Source: Hasllibacter sp. (GTDB lineage: Bacteria > Pseudomonadota > Alphaproteobacteria > Rhodobacterales > Rhodobacteraceae). Taken from it: a DNA stretch of 39,358 nt. This document shows positions 20,100 to 29,628 of this stretch, one piece after another. The notes under the pieces were generated by a model that was not told the origin of the DNA, made no database searches, and saw only the letters and a list, made by a program, of their open reading frames with translations. The stretch lies in NCBI GenBank assembly GCA_028281405.1, contig JANQKA010000100.1, forward strand, positions 1 through 39,358, read 5' to 3'. Within the stretch, counting starts at the first letter, position 1. Every line of letters starts with the position of its first letter. Both the position numbers and the translations under genes were made by a program.

Positions 20100-22079
20100 T
20101 CACTCAGCCGCCATCGCCGCCGCCGCAACCGTTCCGATGGGCGCCACCTCGGCGTCCCGGATCACCAGCGTGGCGGCGATCCTGCCCTTGCGCCCGTCCT
20201 CGTAGGTCACCTCGGTCTCGGTGCGAACCTCGTCGGCGCCATCGTAGAGCGCGGAGACGAGGTCGTCGAATTTCTCCCCGATGACCTTGCGCCGAACTTT
20301 CTGGGTGCGGGTCAGTTCGCCGTCGTCGGCGTCGAGCTGCTTGTGCAGCACGAGGAACCGGTGGATCTGGCATCCCGACAACATCTCGTCCGCCGCGACC
20401 GACCTGTTCACCTCGTCGACATGCTCCTTGACCATGTCGAGCACCTTCGGGTGCTGCGACAATTCCTGGTAGGAGCCGTAGGCGATGTTGTTGCGCTCCG
20501 CCCAACTGCCCACGGCGGCCAGATCGATGTTCAGGAAGGCCACGCACCTGTCCCGGCCCGCTCCGAACACCACCGCCTCCAGGATGTTGGGATAGAATTT
20601 GAGCTTGTTCTCGACGTATTTCGGCGCGAACATTCCGCCGGTCGAAAGTTTGCCAACGTCCTTGGCGCGGTCGATGATCCTGAGATGGCCGGTGGCCTCC
20701 TCGATGAATCCGGCGTCGCCCGTTGCGACCCACCCGTCCGGATCCTTGGTCGACGCCGTGCTTTCGGGGTTCCTGTAGTACTCGCGGAACGTGCCCGGGG
20801 AGCGGTAGTGAACCTCGCCGTCTTCGCCGACCTTGATCTCCACGCCGGGCGACGGGACGCCCACGGTGTCGGACCGCACCTCCCGGTCGGGCTGCTGGGT
20901 GATGAACACCGACGCCTCGGTCTGGCCGTAGAGCTGCTTGAGATTGATTCCGAGCGAGCGGTAGAATTCGAAAATTTCCGGCCCGATCGCCTCGCCGGCG
21001 GTGTATCCCACGCGCACGTTGGACATGCCGAGCGCGTTCTTCAACGGCCCGTATACCAGGAATTCCCCGAGCGCGTATTTGAGGCGGTCCGCCAACCCCA
21101 CCCGCCCGCCGTCGAGAATCCGCCCGCCGACCCGGCGCGCGTGCTCCATGAAATGGCCGAACATCCACCGCTTCGCCGCTCCGGCGTCCTCCATGCGGAT
21201 CATCACGTTCGTCAGCTGCCCCTCGAACATCCGCGGCGGCGCGAAATAGTAGGTGGGCCCGATCTCGCGCAGATCGGAGGACATGGTGTCGTGGCTTTCG
21301 GGACAATTCACGCAAAACCCCGTCCAGTGCGCCTGCCCGATGGAGAAAATGAAGTCGCCCACCCAGGCCATCGGAAGGTAGGCCAGCACCTCGTCGGACG
21401 GCTTCAGCCCGTCGAACGCCGACGAAACCCTTGAGGATTCGATGATGTTCCCGTTGGTGAGGACGACGCCCTTGGGGAATCCCGTGGTGCCCGACGTGTA
21501 GAGCATGATGCAGGTGTCGTCCCGGCCGAGCGCCTCCCTGCGCCTGACCATCTCGCCTCCGAGCCTTTCCCTCGCCGCCCTCCCGCTTTCGATGATTCCG
21601 CCGAAGGACGAAATGGAGGAGTGGTCGTATCCGCGCAGGCCCCGGGCGTCGAGGTAGATCACATGTTTCAGCTGGGCCAAACGGTCCCGCACCTCGATCA
21701 CCTTGTCCACCTGCTCCTGATCGTTGGCGATCACGTATTTGGCGCCGCAATGCTCCAGCACGTAGGCCGCCTCCTCGGCGACCGCTTCCTGGTAGAGCGG
21801 CACGGGAACGGCTCCCGTCGATTGGATGGCGATCATGGACATGTACAGCTGAGGGCGGTTGGGGCCGAGGATCGCTACGTGGTCGCCCGGCGCGACCCCC
21901 AATTCGATCAGGCCGACGGCGAGATCGTCGACGAGCGACTTGGCCTCGTCCCAAGTCCAAGTCCGCCAGATGCCGAATTCCTTCTCCCGGAACGCCGCCT
22001 TGCCTCCCATTTCCCGGGCGTTCCGCGCCAACAGGGCCGGAAGCGAATCGAGAGTGCCCGTCGATAACGCTTCAACCAC
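20100..22079 (-). CDS. AMP-binding long-chain acyl-CoA synthetase-like protein
   Basis: CIMLYTSGTTGFPKGVVLTNGNI, QLYGQTEASVF, GWVATGDAGFIEEATGHLRIIDRAKDV. Confidence 0.93.
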   Translation of the reverse strand: MVEALSTGTLDSLPALLARNAREMGGKAAFREKEFGIWRTWTWDEAKSLVDDLAVGLIELGVAPGDHVAILGPNRPQLYMSMIAIQSTGAVPVPLYQEAVAEEAAYVLEHCGAKYVIANDQEQVDKVIEVRDRLAQLKHVIYLDARGLRGYDHSSISSFGGIIESGRAARERLGGEMVRRREALGRDDTCIMLYTSGTTGFPKGVVLTNGNIIESSRVSSAFDGLKPSDEVLAYLPMAWVGDFIFSIGQAHWTGFCVNCPESHDTMSSDLREIGPTYYFAPPRMFEGQLTNVMIRMEDAGAAKRWMFGHFMEHARRVGGRILDGGRVGLADRLKYALGEFLVYGPLKNALGMSNVRVGYTAGEAIGPEIFEFYRSLGINLKQLYGQTEASVFITQQPDREVRSDTVGVPSPGVEIKVGEDGEVHYRSPGTFREYYRNPESTASTKDPDGWVATGDAGFIEEATGHLRIIDRAKDVGKLSTGGMFAPKYVENKLKFYPNILEAVVFGAGRDRCVAFLNIDLAAVGSWAERNNIAYGSYQELSQHPKVLDMVKEHVDEVNRSVAADEMLSGCQIHRFLVLHKQLDADDGELTRTQKVRRKVIGEKFDDLVSALYDGADEVRTETEVTYEDGRKGRIAATLVIRDAEVAPIGTVAAAAMAAE

Positions 22080-22281
22080 CGTTGGATCCTCCTTGCCGCC
22101 TCCGGGCGGGAAATCGCCCGTTCAAACGATCCGGGCTCACGCACGTATCCCACCGGCGGGGCCGACAGTCAAACCGATTGTGGGGAGGAAGTATTCGAAG
22201 CCCGCGCCCGGAATCGGCCTGGGCCCGCCGAACGCCGCCGCGGGGCGCCCGAGCGGTCCCCGCCGGGCCGCGGGACCGCGC

Positions 22282-23445
22282 CTACTCCCACCTCCCTTCG
22301 AACCCCTCCGGCACCAGGATGGCGTCGCGGTTCAAATCTTCTATCCGCGTTTTGCCGCAAAGCGCCATGGAGACGTCGAGTTCGCGTTGGATCAAATTCA
22401 ACGCCTTCGTAACGCCCGCCTCGCCCATCGCGCCGAGTCCGTAGATGTAGCCGCGTCCAATCATCGCCCCGTCCGCGCCCATCGCCAGCGACTTGAGCAC
22501 ATCCTGACCGGATCGGATGCCGCCATCGATGTGGAGTTCCACCGCGTCCCCGACCGCCCGGCGGATGGCGGGGAGCGCGCGGATGGAGGACAGGGCCCCG
22601 TCGAGCTGGCGCCCCCCGTGATTCGAAACGACCAGCGCGTCCACGCCGACCTCCGCGGCCCTGCTGGCGTCCTCGGGATCGAGAATTCCCTTGAGGATCA
22701 TCTTGCCGCCCCATTCCTCCTTGATCTCCCCGACCCTGTTCCAATCGAGGCGCGGGTCGAAGCTGTTCGTGGCCCAGGCGGTCAGGGATCCCGTATCGGT
22801 CACCCCGTCGATGTGCCCCACGATATTGCCGAAGGTCCGGCGCCGGGTCGCCGCCATGCCGGCCATCCAGCGCCACTTGGTCATGAGGTTGGCGATGTTC
22901 CGAAGCGTCGGGCGGAACGGAACGTTCAGTCCGTTCTTGATGTCCTTGTGACGTTGGCCAAGGATTTGCAGGTCGAGCGTCAGCACCAGGACCGAACAGC
23001 CCGCGTCCCTGACGCGCCGGAGCAGGCGGCTCGTGAATTCGCGGTCCCGCATCACGTAGAGTTGGAACCAGAACGGTTTGGTGGTGTGCTCGGCCACATC
23101 CTCGACCGAGCAGACCGACATGGTCGACAGCGTGTAGGGGACGCCGAATTTCTCCGCCGCGCGCGCCGCCTTGATCTCCCCGTCGGCGTTCTGCATCCCC
23201 GTGAGGCCGACCGAAGACAGCCCGACGGGCATGGCGACCTTTTCGCCAACCATCGCGCCCGCGGTGGAGCGGTTCTCCATGTCGACCGCCACACGCTGGC
23301 GCAGCCGGATCCGCGCGAAATCCGACGTGTTTTCCCGGAAGGTCTGCTCCGTCCACGATCCGCTTTCGGTGTAGTCGTAAAACATGCGCGGGACGCGCGC
23401 CTCGTAGAGAACGCGAAGGTCTTCGAGATTCGTGATCGTGGGCAT
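22282..23445 (-). CDS. FMN-dependent alpha-hydroxy-acid dehydrogenase (LldD-like)
   Basis: MPVGLSSVGLTGM, FWFQLYVMRDREF, ALVVSNHGGRQLDGALSS, DGGIRSGQDVLKSLAMGADGAMIGRGYIYGL. Confidence 0.93.
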   Translation of the reverse strand: MPTITNLEDLRVLYEARVPRMFYDYTESGSWTEQTFRENTSDFARIRLRQRVAVDMENRSTAGAMVGEKVAMPVGLSSVGLTGMQNADGEIKAARAAEKFGVPYTLSTMSVCSVEDVAEHTTKPFWFQLYVMRDREFTSRLLRRVRDAGCSVLVLTLDLQILGQRHKDIKNGLNVPFRPTLRNIANLMTKWRWMAGMAATRRRTFGNIVGHIDGVTDTGSLTAWATNSFDPRLDWNRVGEIKEEWGGKMILKGILDPEDASRAAEVGVDALVVSNHGGRQLDGALSSIRALPAIRRAVGDAVELHIDGGIRSGQDVLKSLAMGADGAMIGRGYIYGLGAMGEAGVTKALNLIQRELDVSMALCGKTRIEDLNRDAILVPEGFEGRWE

Positions 23446-23778
23446 CGTGTTCCTCCGCGGCCTCCAAAGCCTCATCAGTGTAGCACGGAATCGGGGCGGG
23501 CGCAAGCCAATTCGCCTTCCCTAGCCGTTCCCGGGGAATTCCCCGGGGCGGCCGGGAACCGGACACTCCGGGGTGGATTCGGACCCCCGCGCTTCAAGAC
23601 CTCCCGGTCTCCGCGCCGAACCAATCGCGGCGGGCGCCAGCATCGCTCCGCCCCGCTCCCCGCCGATAGATCCGCGGCGCTCCCCGCGGCGATTCCACCG
23701 GCGTTCCCGCTGGAACGGGGCCGTCGCCCCGGAATCGTGGACGGAGGACCCGGCGGGGCCGCGCGCGACGACCATGAC

Positions 23779-24570
23779 TCACGCCCGGTGCGCGCCCTCG
23801 GCCAAAGCCGCCACGAAGGAAAGCACCTCGTCCGTCGACTTGCCCTCGGCGATCTCGCTCACGATGGCCGACCCGACGACGGCTCCATCGGCCACGGCCG
23901 CGATTTCCTCCGCCGCCTCCGGCGTGCGTATCCCGAATCCCACGACCACCGGCAGGTCGGTCGCCGCCTTGATCCGGGCCACTTCCGGAGCGACATCCCC
24001 CGCCCGCGCGGCCCCGGCCCCGGTGATTCCGGTGATCGAGACGTAGTAAACGAATCCGGAGGTGTTGCTGAGCACCGCCGGAAGCCGCTTGCCGTCCGTG
24101 GTCGGAGTCGCCAGCCGTATGAAATCAAGCCCGGCGGCGCGCGCGGGGACGCAGAGTTCGTCATCCTCCTCCGGAGGCAGGTCGACCACGATCAACCCGT
24201 CGATCCCGGACTCCAGGGCGTCGTCCAGAAACCGCGCCACCCCGCGCGAATAAATTGGATTGTAGTAACCCATCAGCACGATCGGCGTCGTGGAGTCTCT
24301 TTCCCGGAAGCTTCGCGCCATCCGCAGCGTCATCTCCAAGGTTTGCCCGGCCTCCAGCGCCCGCTGGCCGGCGAGCTGAATGGTCGGACCATCGGCCATC
24401 GGATCTGTGAACGGCATCCCCAGTTCGACCAAGTCGACGCCCGCTCCCGGCAATCCCTTCATCAACGTCAGCGACGCCTCGTAGTCGGGGTCGCCAGCCA
24501 TCACGTAGGCCACGAAAGCCTTGCGCCCGTCCTTCGAAAGCCGCGCGAAGGTGTCGTCGATGCGGTTCAT
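23779..24570 (-). CDS. trpA: Tryptophan synthase alpha subunit
   Basis: [64 protein letters not shown]. Confidence 0.96.
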   Translation of the reverse strand: MNRIDDTFARLSKDGRKAFVAYVMAGDPDYEASLTLMKGLPGAGVDLVELGMPFTDPMADGPTIQLAGQRALEAGQTLEMTLRMARSFRERDSTTPIVLMGYYNPIYSRGVARFLDDALESGIDGLIVVDLPPEEDDELCVPARAAGLDFIRLATPTTDGKRLPAVLSNTSGFVYYVSITGITGAGAARAGDVAPEVARIKAATDLPVVVGFGIRTPEAAEEIAAVADGAVVGSAIVSEIAEGKSTDEVLSFVAALAEGAHRA

Positions 24571-24874
24571 CCGCGCCTCCGGTTAAACATGGGCTCCTCC
24601 TGCCCCAGCGCCCCGGCGTTTGCAACGCTCCACGCGGACCGGCGGGCCGGGAGGGTGGTTCGGCGCTTGCCGCGCGCGTCGTCCGACCGTGTTTCCTGGC
24701 CCGCGATCGGGCGGCATATTCCAACCCCCGGCGGGCGTGGCCACCCGCGCGGACACCGTACCCTCGGACTGGCGGCCGCGCGGCGAAACCGTCCACACCG
24801 CGGCGGCCGGGCGGGACTTGCCACCGCGCGCCCGAGGGCATAGGCGGACCCGCGTTCCTCCGAAGGAAAGGACC

Positions 24875-25972
24875 ATGGGCTTCAAAACAGGCATCGTCGG
24901 GCTGCCCAACGTGGGCAAGTCGACGCTCTTCAACGCCCTGACCAAGACCGCCGCGGCGCAGGCGGCGAATTTTCCGTTCTGCACGATCGAGCCCAATGTG
25001 GGCGAGGTCGCCGTACCGGACCTCCGTCTCGACAAATTGGCGGAGGTCGCCGCCTCCCGGCGGATCATTCCGACGCGAATGACCTTCGTCGACATCGCCG
25101 GCCTCGTGAAGGGCGCGTCGAAGGGCGAGGGCCTCGGCAACCAGTTCCTCGCCAACATCCGCGAGTGCGACGCCATCGCCCACGTCCTGCGCTGCTTCGA
25201 GGACGGCGAGGTGACGCATGTGGACGGGCGCGTGGACCCGATCTCGGACGCGGAGACCATCGAGACCGAATTGATGCTCGCAGACATCGAATCGGCGGAG
25301 AAGCGCCTTCAAAACCTCCAGCGGAAGATCAAGGGGGGCGACAAGGAGGCGGTTCAACAGGAACGTCTCCTGAAGGCCGCCCTCGCCGCGTTGGAGCGGG
25401 GCGAGGCCGCCCGGACCGTCGACGTGGCGGAAGACGATCTGAAGGCTTGGCGCATGCTCCAATTGCTGACGTCGAAGCCGATCCTCTATGTTTGCAACGT
25501 GGACGAGGACAGCGCGGCGAAGGGCAACGCCCACTCGGACCGAGTGGCGAAAATGGCCTCGGCGCGGGGGGCGGCGTCGGTGGTGATCTCGGCGGCCATC
25601 GAAGAGGAGATCGCGCAGCTTCCGGCGGACGAAGCGGGCATGTTCCTGGAAGGGATGGGCCTCGACTCGCCCGGCCTCGACAGGCTGGTCCGCGCCGGCT
25701 ACTCGCTCCTCGGCCTTCTCACATACTTCACCGCCGGACCGAAGGAGGCGCGCGCCTGGACCATCCCCGAAGGCACGCCCGCGCCGCGGGCGGCGGGAGT
25801 CATCCATGGGGATTTCGAAAAGGGGTTCATCCGAGCCGAGACCATCTCCTATGAGGATTTCGTCTCCCTGGGCGGCGAGCAGGCCGCGAAGGACGCGGGC
25901 AAATTGCGCGTCGAGGGCAAGTCCTACGTGGTGAAGGACGGCGATGTCGTCCACTTCCTGTTCAACACTTGA
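24875..25972 (+). CDS. ychF: Redox-regulated ATPase/GTPase YchF (Obg family)
   Basis: [50 protein letters not shown]-terminal TGS domain. Confidence 0.97.
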   Translation: MGFKTGIVGLPNVGKSTLFNALTKTAAAQAANFPFCTIEPNVGEVAVPDLRLDKLAEVAASRRIIPTRMTFVDIAGLVKGASKGEGLGNQFLANIRECDAIAHVLRCFEDGEVTHVDGRVDPISDAETIETELMLADIESAEKRLQNLQRKIKGGDKEAVQQERLLKAALAALERGEAARTVDVAEDDLKAWRMLQLLTSKPILYVCNVDEDSAAKGNAHSDRVAKMASARGAASVVISAAIEEEIAQLPADEAGMFLEGMGLDSPGLDRLVRAGYSLLGLLTYFTAGPKEARAWTIPEGTPAPRAAGVIHGDFEKGFIRAETISYEDFVSLGGEQAAKDAGKLRVEGKSYVVKDGDVVHFLFNT

Positions 25973-26337
25973 CTGGAAGGCTCCACCTGGTGGGACGTCC
26001 GCCACCGCGGGTCGCGGCTTCCACCATCTCGACCGCCGCCGCGCGTTAAACGAGATTGGCCCGCCGCGGGCGGGGTCTCCGCCGGGTTCGCGGAGCTCCC
26101 CGGCCCCGTCCGCCGTTTCCCCACTTGGGTGGCCTCTCCATGGGGCGGATCGCCACACGACTCCGCCGACCGCCGGGCCGCCGCTACGGCGCGGTCGAAT
26201 CGATCGCCCGATCACCCGCCGCTCCGCGCCGCGCCGGAAACGAATCACCCCGCATCCCGCGGGACCGAGCGAAAGGTCCCTGGACGCGATGGAATTCGTG
26301 TTGTCATCCGCACCCGGACTCCTGTATCCCACTCCTC

Positions 26338-26427
26338 GGAGACGTGGCCGAGTGGTCGAAGGCGCTCCCCTGCTAAGGGAGTAGGCGGGAAACCGTCTCG
26401 AGGGTTCGAATCCCTTCGTCTCCGCCA
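26338..26427 (+). tRNA. tRNA-Ser(GCT)
   Basis: GGAGACGTGGCCGAGTGGTCGAAGGCGCTCCCCTGCTAAGGGAGTAGGCGGGAAACCGTCTCGAGGGTTCGAATCCCTTCGTCTCCGCCA; long variable arm, anticodon GCT. Confidence 0.96.
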
Positions 26428-26653
26428 GAAATCCCAATTCCGGTCGATGCCGGACGGCTCCTCGGCCGCGCCGGTTCCGGCGTTCACCGGGGCTTGGCCG
26501 CCGCCGAACGCGTCGGTCGGCGCGCGTCCGGGAAGGCGCGGGATCTCCCGCCGGCCCGCGGGGCCGGCCGATTCGAAATTTATTTCATCCGGGGTCTTGT
26601 CAGGCGGGGGGCGGGCTCCCATTTGATGAACATAAATCGAACGGGAGAGACCG

Positions 26654-28066
26654 ATGTCAGTGGAAAGAATCGACGACTTGCTTCACGGCAACGTCGTGTT
26701 CGACACGAGCGAGCCGCTGGACCGCACGATGTGGCGTGTCGTGAACAGCCGCCCGTTTCAGCGGATGCGGAGGATCGATCAACTCGGGTTTTCCCGCTTG
26801 GTTTTCGCCGGCGCCTCCCATAGCCGCCGCGACCACAGCATCGGGGTGTTCCATACCGCGCGGGACATGATGGACGCCATCCCGGGCGACGCCAAAGAAG
26901 GGAGGTGGGACGACGCGGCTCAGACCGCCCTCGCCGCCGCCTTGGTGCACGATGTCGGCCACGGCCCGTTCAGCCACGCATTCGAGGCCGTCGGCAGGGA
27001 GCTCGGCCTCACGCTGGCGGACCACGAAGCGATGAGTGATCTGGTGATCCGGCGGAGCGAGATCGCCGATATTCTGGACGGCCTTCGCCCGGGCTTCGCG
27101 GAGGAAGTCGCAAAGCTGATCAGGGGAGATGGAGGGCCGACGATTCATGGATCCGTCGTCTCCAGTCAGGTCGACGCCGACCGCCTGGACTATCTTCATC
27201 GCGACTCATTCATGACCGGAAGCATAGGTTTCTCGGTCGACTACGGCCGGCTTCGCGCCAATCTGGATGTCGGCCTTGTGCCGGTCGGAGTCGCGGAACA
27301 GGGTGTCGAACTCACGCCAACGCTCGTGATCGGCCACGAGGCTCTTCCCGCGGCGGAATCATACATCCTCGGACTATTCAACATGTACAAGGTCGTCTAC
27401 TTCCACAGAACGACGCGGGGCATCGAAAAGCTGTTCACGGAACTGATGGTCCGCGTGGTCCGACTCGTCCGGGATGGAAGCAGGGACAAGGTGGGCCTGC
27501 CCGACAATCATCCGCTGATTCGTTTCGCCGAATCGCCCGGCACCCTCGAGACCGCCCTGAATTTGGACGACACCGTCGTCTGGGGAGCCCTTTCACAACT
27601 GCGCGAGTCCAGGGATCCGCTCGTCCGCTCCTTCGCGGCGCGCATCCAGGACAGGTCGCTCTTCAAGTGCGTGGACATCCGGGCGATGGTCCAACACGGG
27701 ATCGACCCCGAAAACCACGGTCATCCGGATCAGGTTGAGATGATAGATGAATGTTGCGATCGGATCGTCAAGGAGTTACAGGAGTCGAAAGAACGGAAGC
27801 GGGGGATCTACGGCGTCCCGGTCGTCCTGACCGACGAGGCCCAAAGATCCCCCTACAAGACGAGCAAAGGACCGTATGAACTGATGGAGCGAATCAACGT
27901 GCGCACCCCCGGAGGGAACATCCTCGACCTGAAGAGCTGCTCCGACGTAGTGGCCGGCCTCCGGCAGTTCAAGTTGACCCGGGCCTACGACCGGAACCTC
28001 CCGGAGTTGGAGGCGAGGATTCACGCATTCATCAACAGGGAGATCGAGACATGTCGTCGATTCTGA
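26654..28066 (+). CDS. HD-domain phosphohydrolase (COG1078/dNTPase-like)
   Basis: H...HD...D pattern: SRRDHSIGVFHTARDMM, AALVHDVGHGPFSHAFE, SQVDADRLDYLHRDSFMTG. Confidence 0.88.
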   Translation: MSVERIDDLLHGNVVFDTSEPLDRTMWRVVNSRPFQRMRRIDQLGFSRLVFAGASHSRRDHSIGVFHTARDMMDAIPGDAKEGRWDDAAQTALAAALVHDVGHGPFSHAFEAVGRELGLTLADHEAMSDLVIRRSEIADILDGLRPGFAEEVAKLIRGDGGPTIHGSVVSSQVDADRLDYLHRDSFMTGSIGFSVDYGRLRANLDVGLVPVGVAEQGVELTPTLVIGHEALPAAESYILGLFNMYKVVYFHRTTRGIEKLFTELMVRVVRLVRDGSRDKVGLPDNHPLIRFAESPGTLETALNLDDTVVWGALSQLRESRDPLVRSFAARIQDRSLFKCVDIRAMVQHGIDPENHGHPDQVEMIDECCDRIVKELQESKERKRGIYGVPVVLTDEAQRSPYKTSKGPYELMERINVRTPGGNILDLKSCSDVVAGLRQFKLTRAYDRNLPELEARIHAFINREIETCRRF

Positions 28067-28647
28067 GAAACACCGAACTCGCCGTGGCCATCGTCCGGGA
28101 CGCCGGGGGGGAAATCGTCGGGGGGCACCGGATGCAGGCCGCCGCCTACCTTCTCGAGGCCGCGGGCCTCGGCGACGGATTCCACTTCCATTACACGAAC
28201 ACCTGCCCTTACTGCGAGCCCCTCGACGATCTCGCTCACCGCGCTCTCCTCAGGAAAGAACTGAGCGTGGAGAAGTGCGTGGCGGACTGGGGAGGCACCT
28301 ACTGGATCTACCGGGTCGATGGCCTACCCGGCGACGACGTTCCCCCCGCGCGGGTCGAACTCGCAACATTGGCGGCCAAATCCGACGCCATCGCCTTGGC
28401 GGTCGCCTCGTCGGCGATTTTCGTCAAATTGAACGACACATACGACGACACTTGGGCGGAAATGCTGAACCGGAGACCTCACATGCTCGAAGGCGAGCGG
28501 ATGGAAAACGCCAAGGGTTTGCTGAGAAAACTCGCGCGGCTCCCGGTTCCGGTTCCGCTCCCAGACCTGCTCGGGGAACGGGACGCGGGGTCCGATGTTC
28601 AGGTTCTCAACGAAAGCGGAGAAAACACCCTGGCCCTGGCCTCGTAG
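28051..28647 (+). CDS. YwgA/SocA-like small protein, translationally coupled to the HD gene
   Basis: ATG overlaps the 3' end of the HD gene by 16 bp; AVAIVRDAGGEIVGGHRMQAAAYLLEAAGL...WGGTYWIY pattern resembles YwgA-type proteins. Confidence 0.6.
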   Translation: MSSILRNTELAVAIVRDAGGEIVGGHRMQAAAYLLEAAGLGDGFHFHYTNTCPYCEPLDDLAHRALLRKELSVEKCVADWGGTYWIYRVDGLPGDDVPPARVELATLAAKSDAIALAVASSAIFVKLNDTYDDTWAEMLNRRPHMLEGERMENAKGLLRKLARLPVPVPLPDLLGERDAGSDVQVLNESGENTLALAS

Positions 28648-29340
28648 GAGCATCCGGCGCGGCGAAAAGTTTCTGAAGTCGGGACGCGCGGGCGCGGTAA
28701 CCTCGGCATGAGCAATTCCTCCCGCATACCCCATGGCGAAGCGGGTGAATTGTGTCCACTTCCACGACACATTCACTCCGCCGCCAATAGGTCTTTCCAA
28801 ACGGGCAGTTTGACGCCGAAATGCCGTCCTTCCCATAAGATTTCCTCCCCGGGGCAAAGTCAACCGACGAAGAAGGCCGTTCAACACCAATCGCGACGAA
28901 ACCGGATACCCGTGGATTGCATTGTTCCGGCCATTTCACGGATGAATCGGATTTCCACACCGACCCGGAACCGTAAACGCGAGGGCCAGCGTCTCCAATT
29001 CACGAGCGGTCGGCGGCGCGATCCGAATTCGTTGCAATTCAATCCGGACGAAGCCGAGCGTGAGGCGCGACAAGAAGAATCGTCATGTCAAACGTAATGG
29101 AAGAAAACCGGGAGGAGGCTCCCTATCGGGAGACTCGGAAAAATCCCGCCCATCCATATCCGCCCGCTTCCCCAAGCGACCCCGCGGGCCAATCCACGTC
29201 AGACCAGCGGTGTCCGTCCGGATCGGACGAAATCATGTGGATTTCCAACCCCCGCCACCTTGATCACTCCGGACCGGAGGCACCGCGCGCTCTACATCGC
29301 CCCGAATGGCGCCAATCAACGCCGGCCCGTGGAGGACATC

Positions 29341-29628
29341 ATGATCGGAGACAGACTTAGGCTGGCGCGCAAGCGGGCGGGCCTGACCATACAGGAACTG
29401 GCGGAGCGGCTGACTCCGAACGTTCCGGAACCGACGCTGCGAAACTACGAGGAAAATCTGGCTCGGGCGTCTCAGGACACTCAACTCGATCTCTGCAAGG
29501 CGCTCGACGTAACCCTTGAGTACTTGCATGGCGGACGTGTCGCGGCGCTTAGGAACATGGAATGGAGGCAGGATCCCGCCGCGACGGAGCAGGAACGCGC
29601 CGAGGCGGAAGTACTCGTATTCGAATGA
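29341..29628 (+). pseudogene. XRE-family HTH domain; N-terminal half of an XRE-ImmA/IrrE protein cut off by an in-frame TGA
   Basis: MIGDRLRLARKRAGLTIQELAERLTPNVPEPTLRNYEENLARASQ; TGA at 29626-29628 in the same frame as the downstream ImmA/IrrE-like ORF. Confidence 0.75.
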
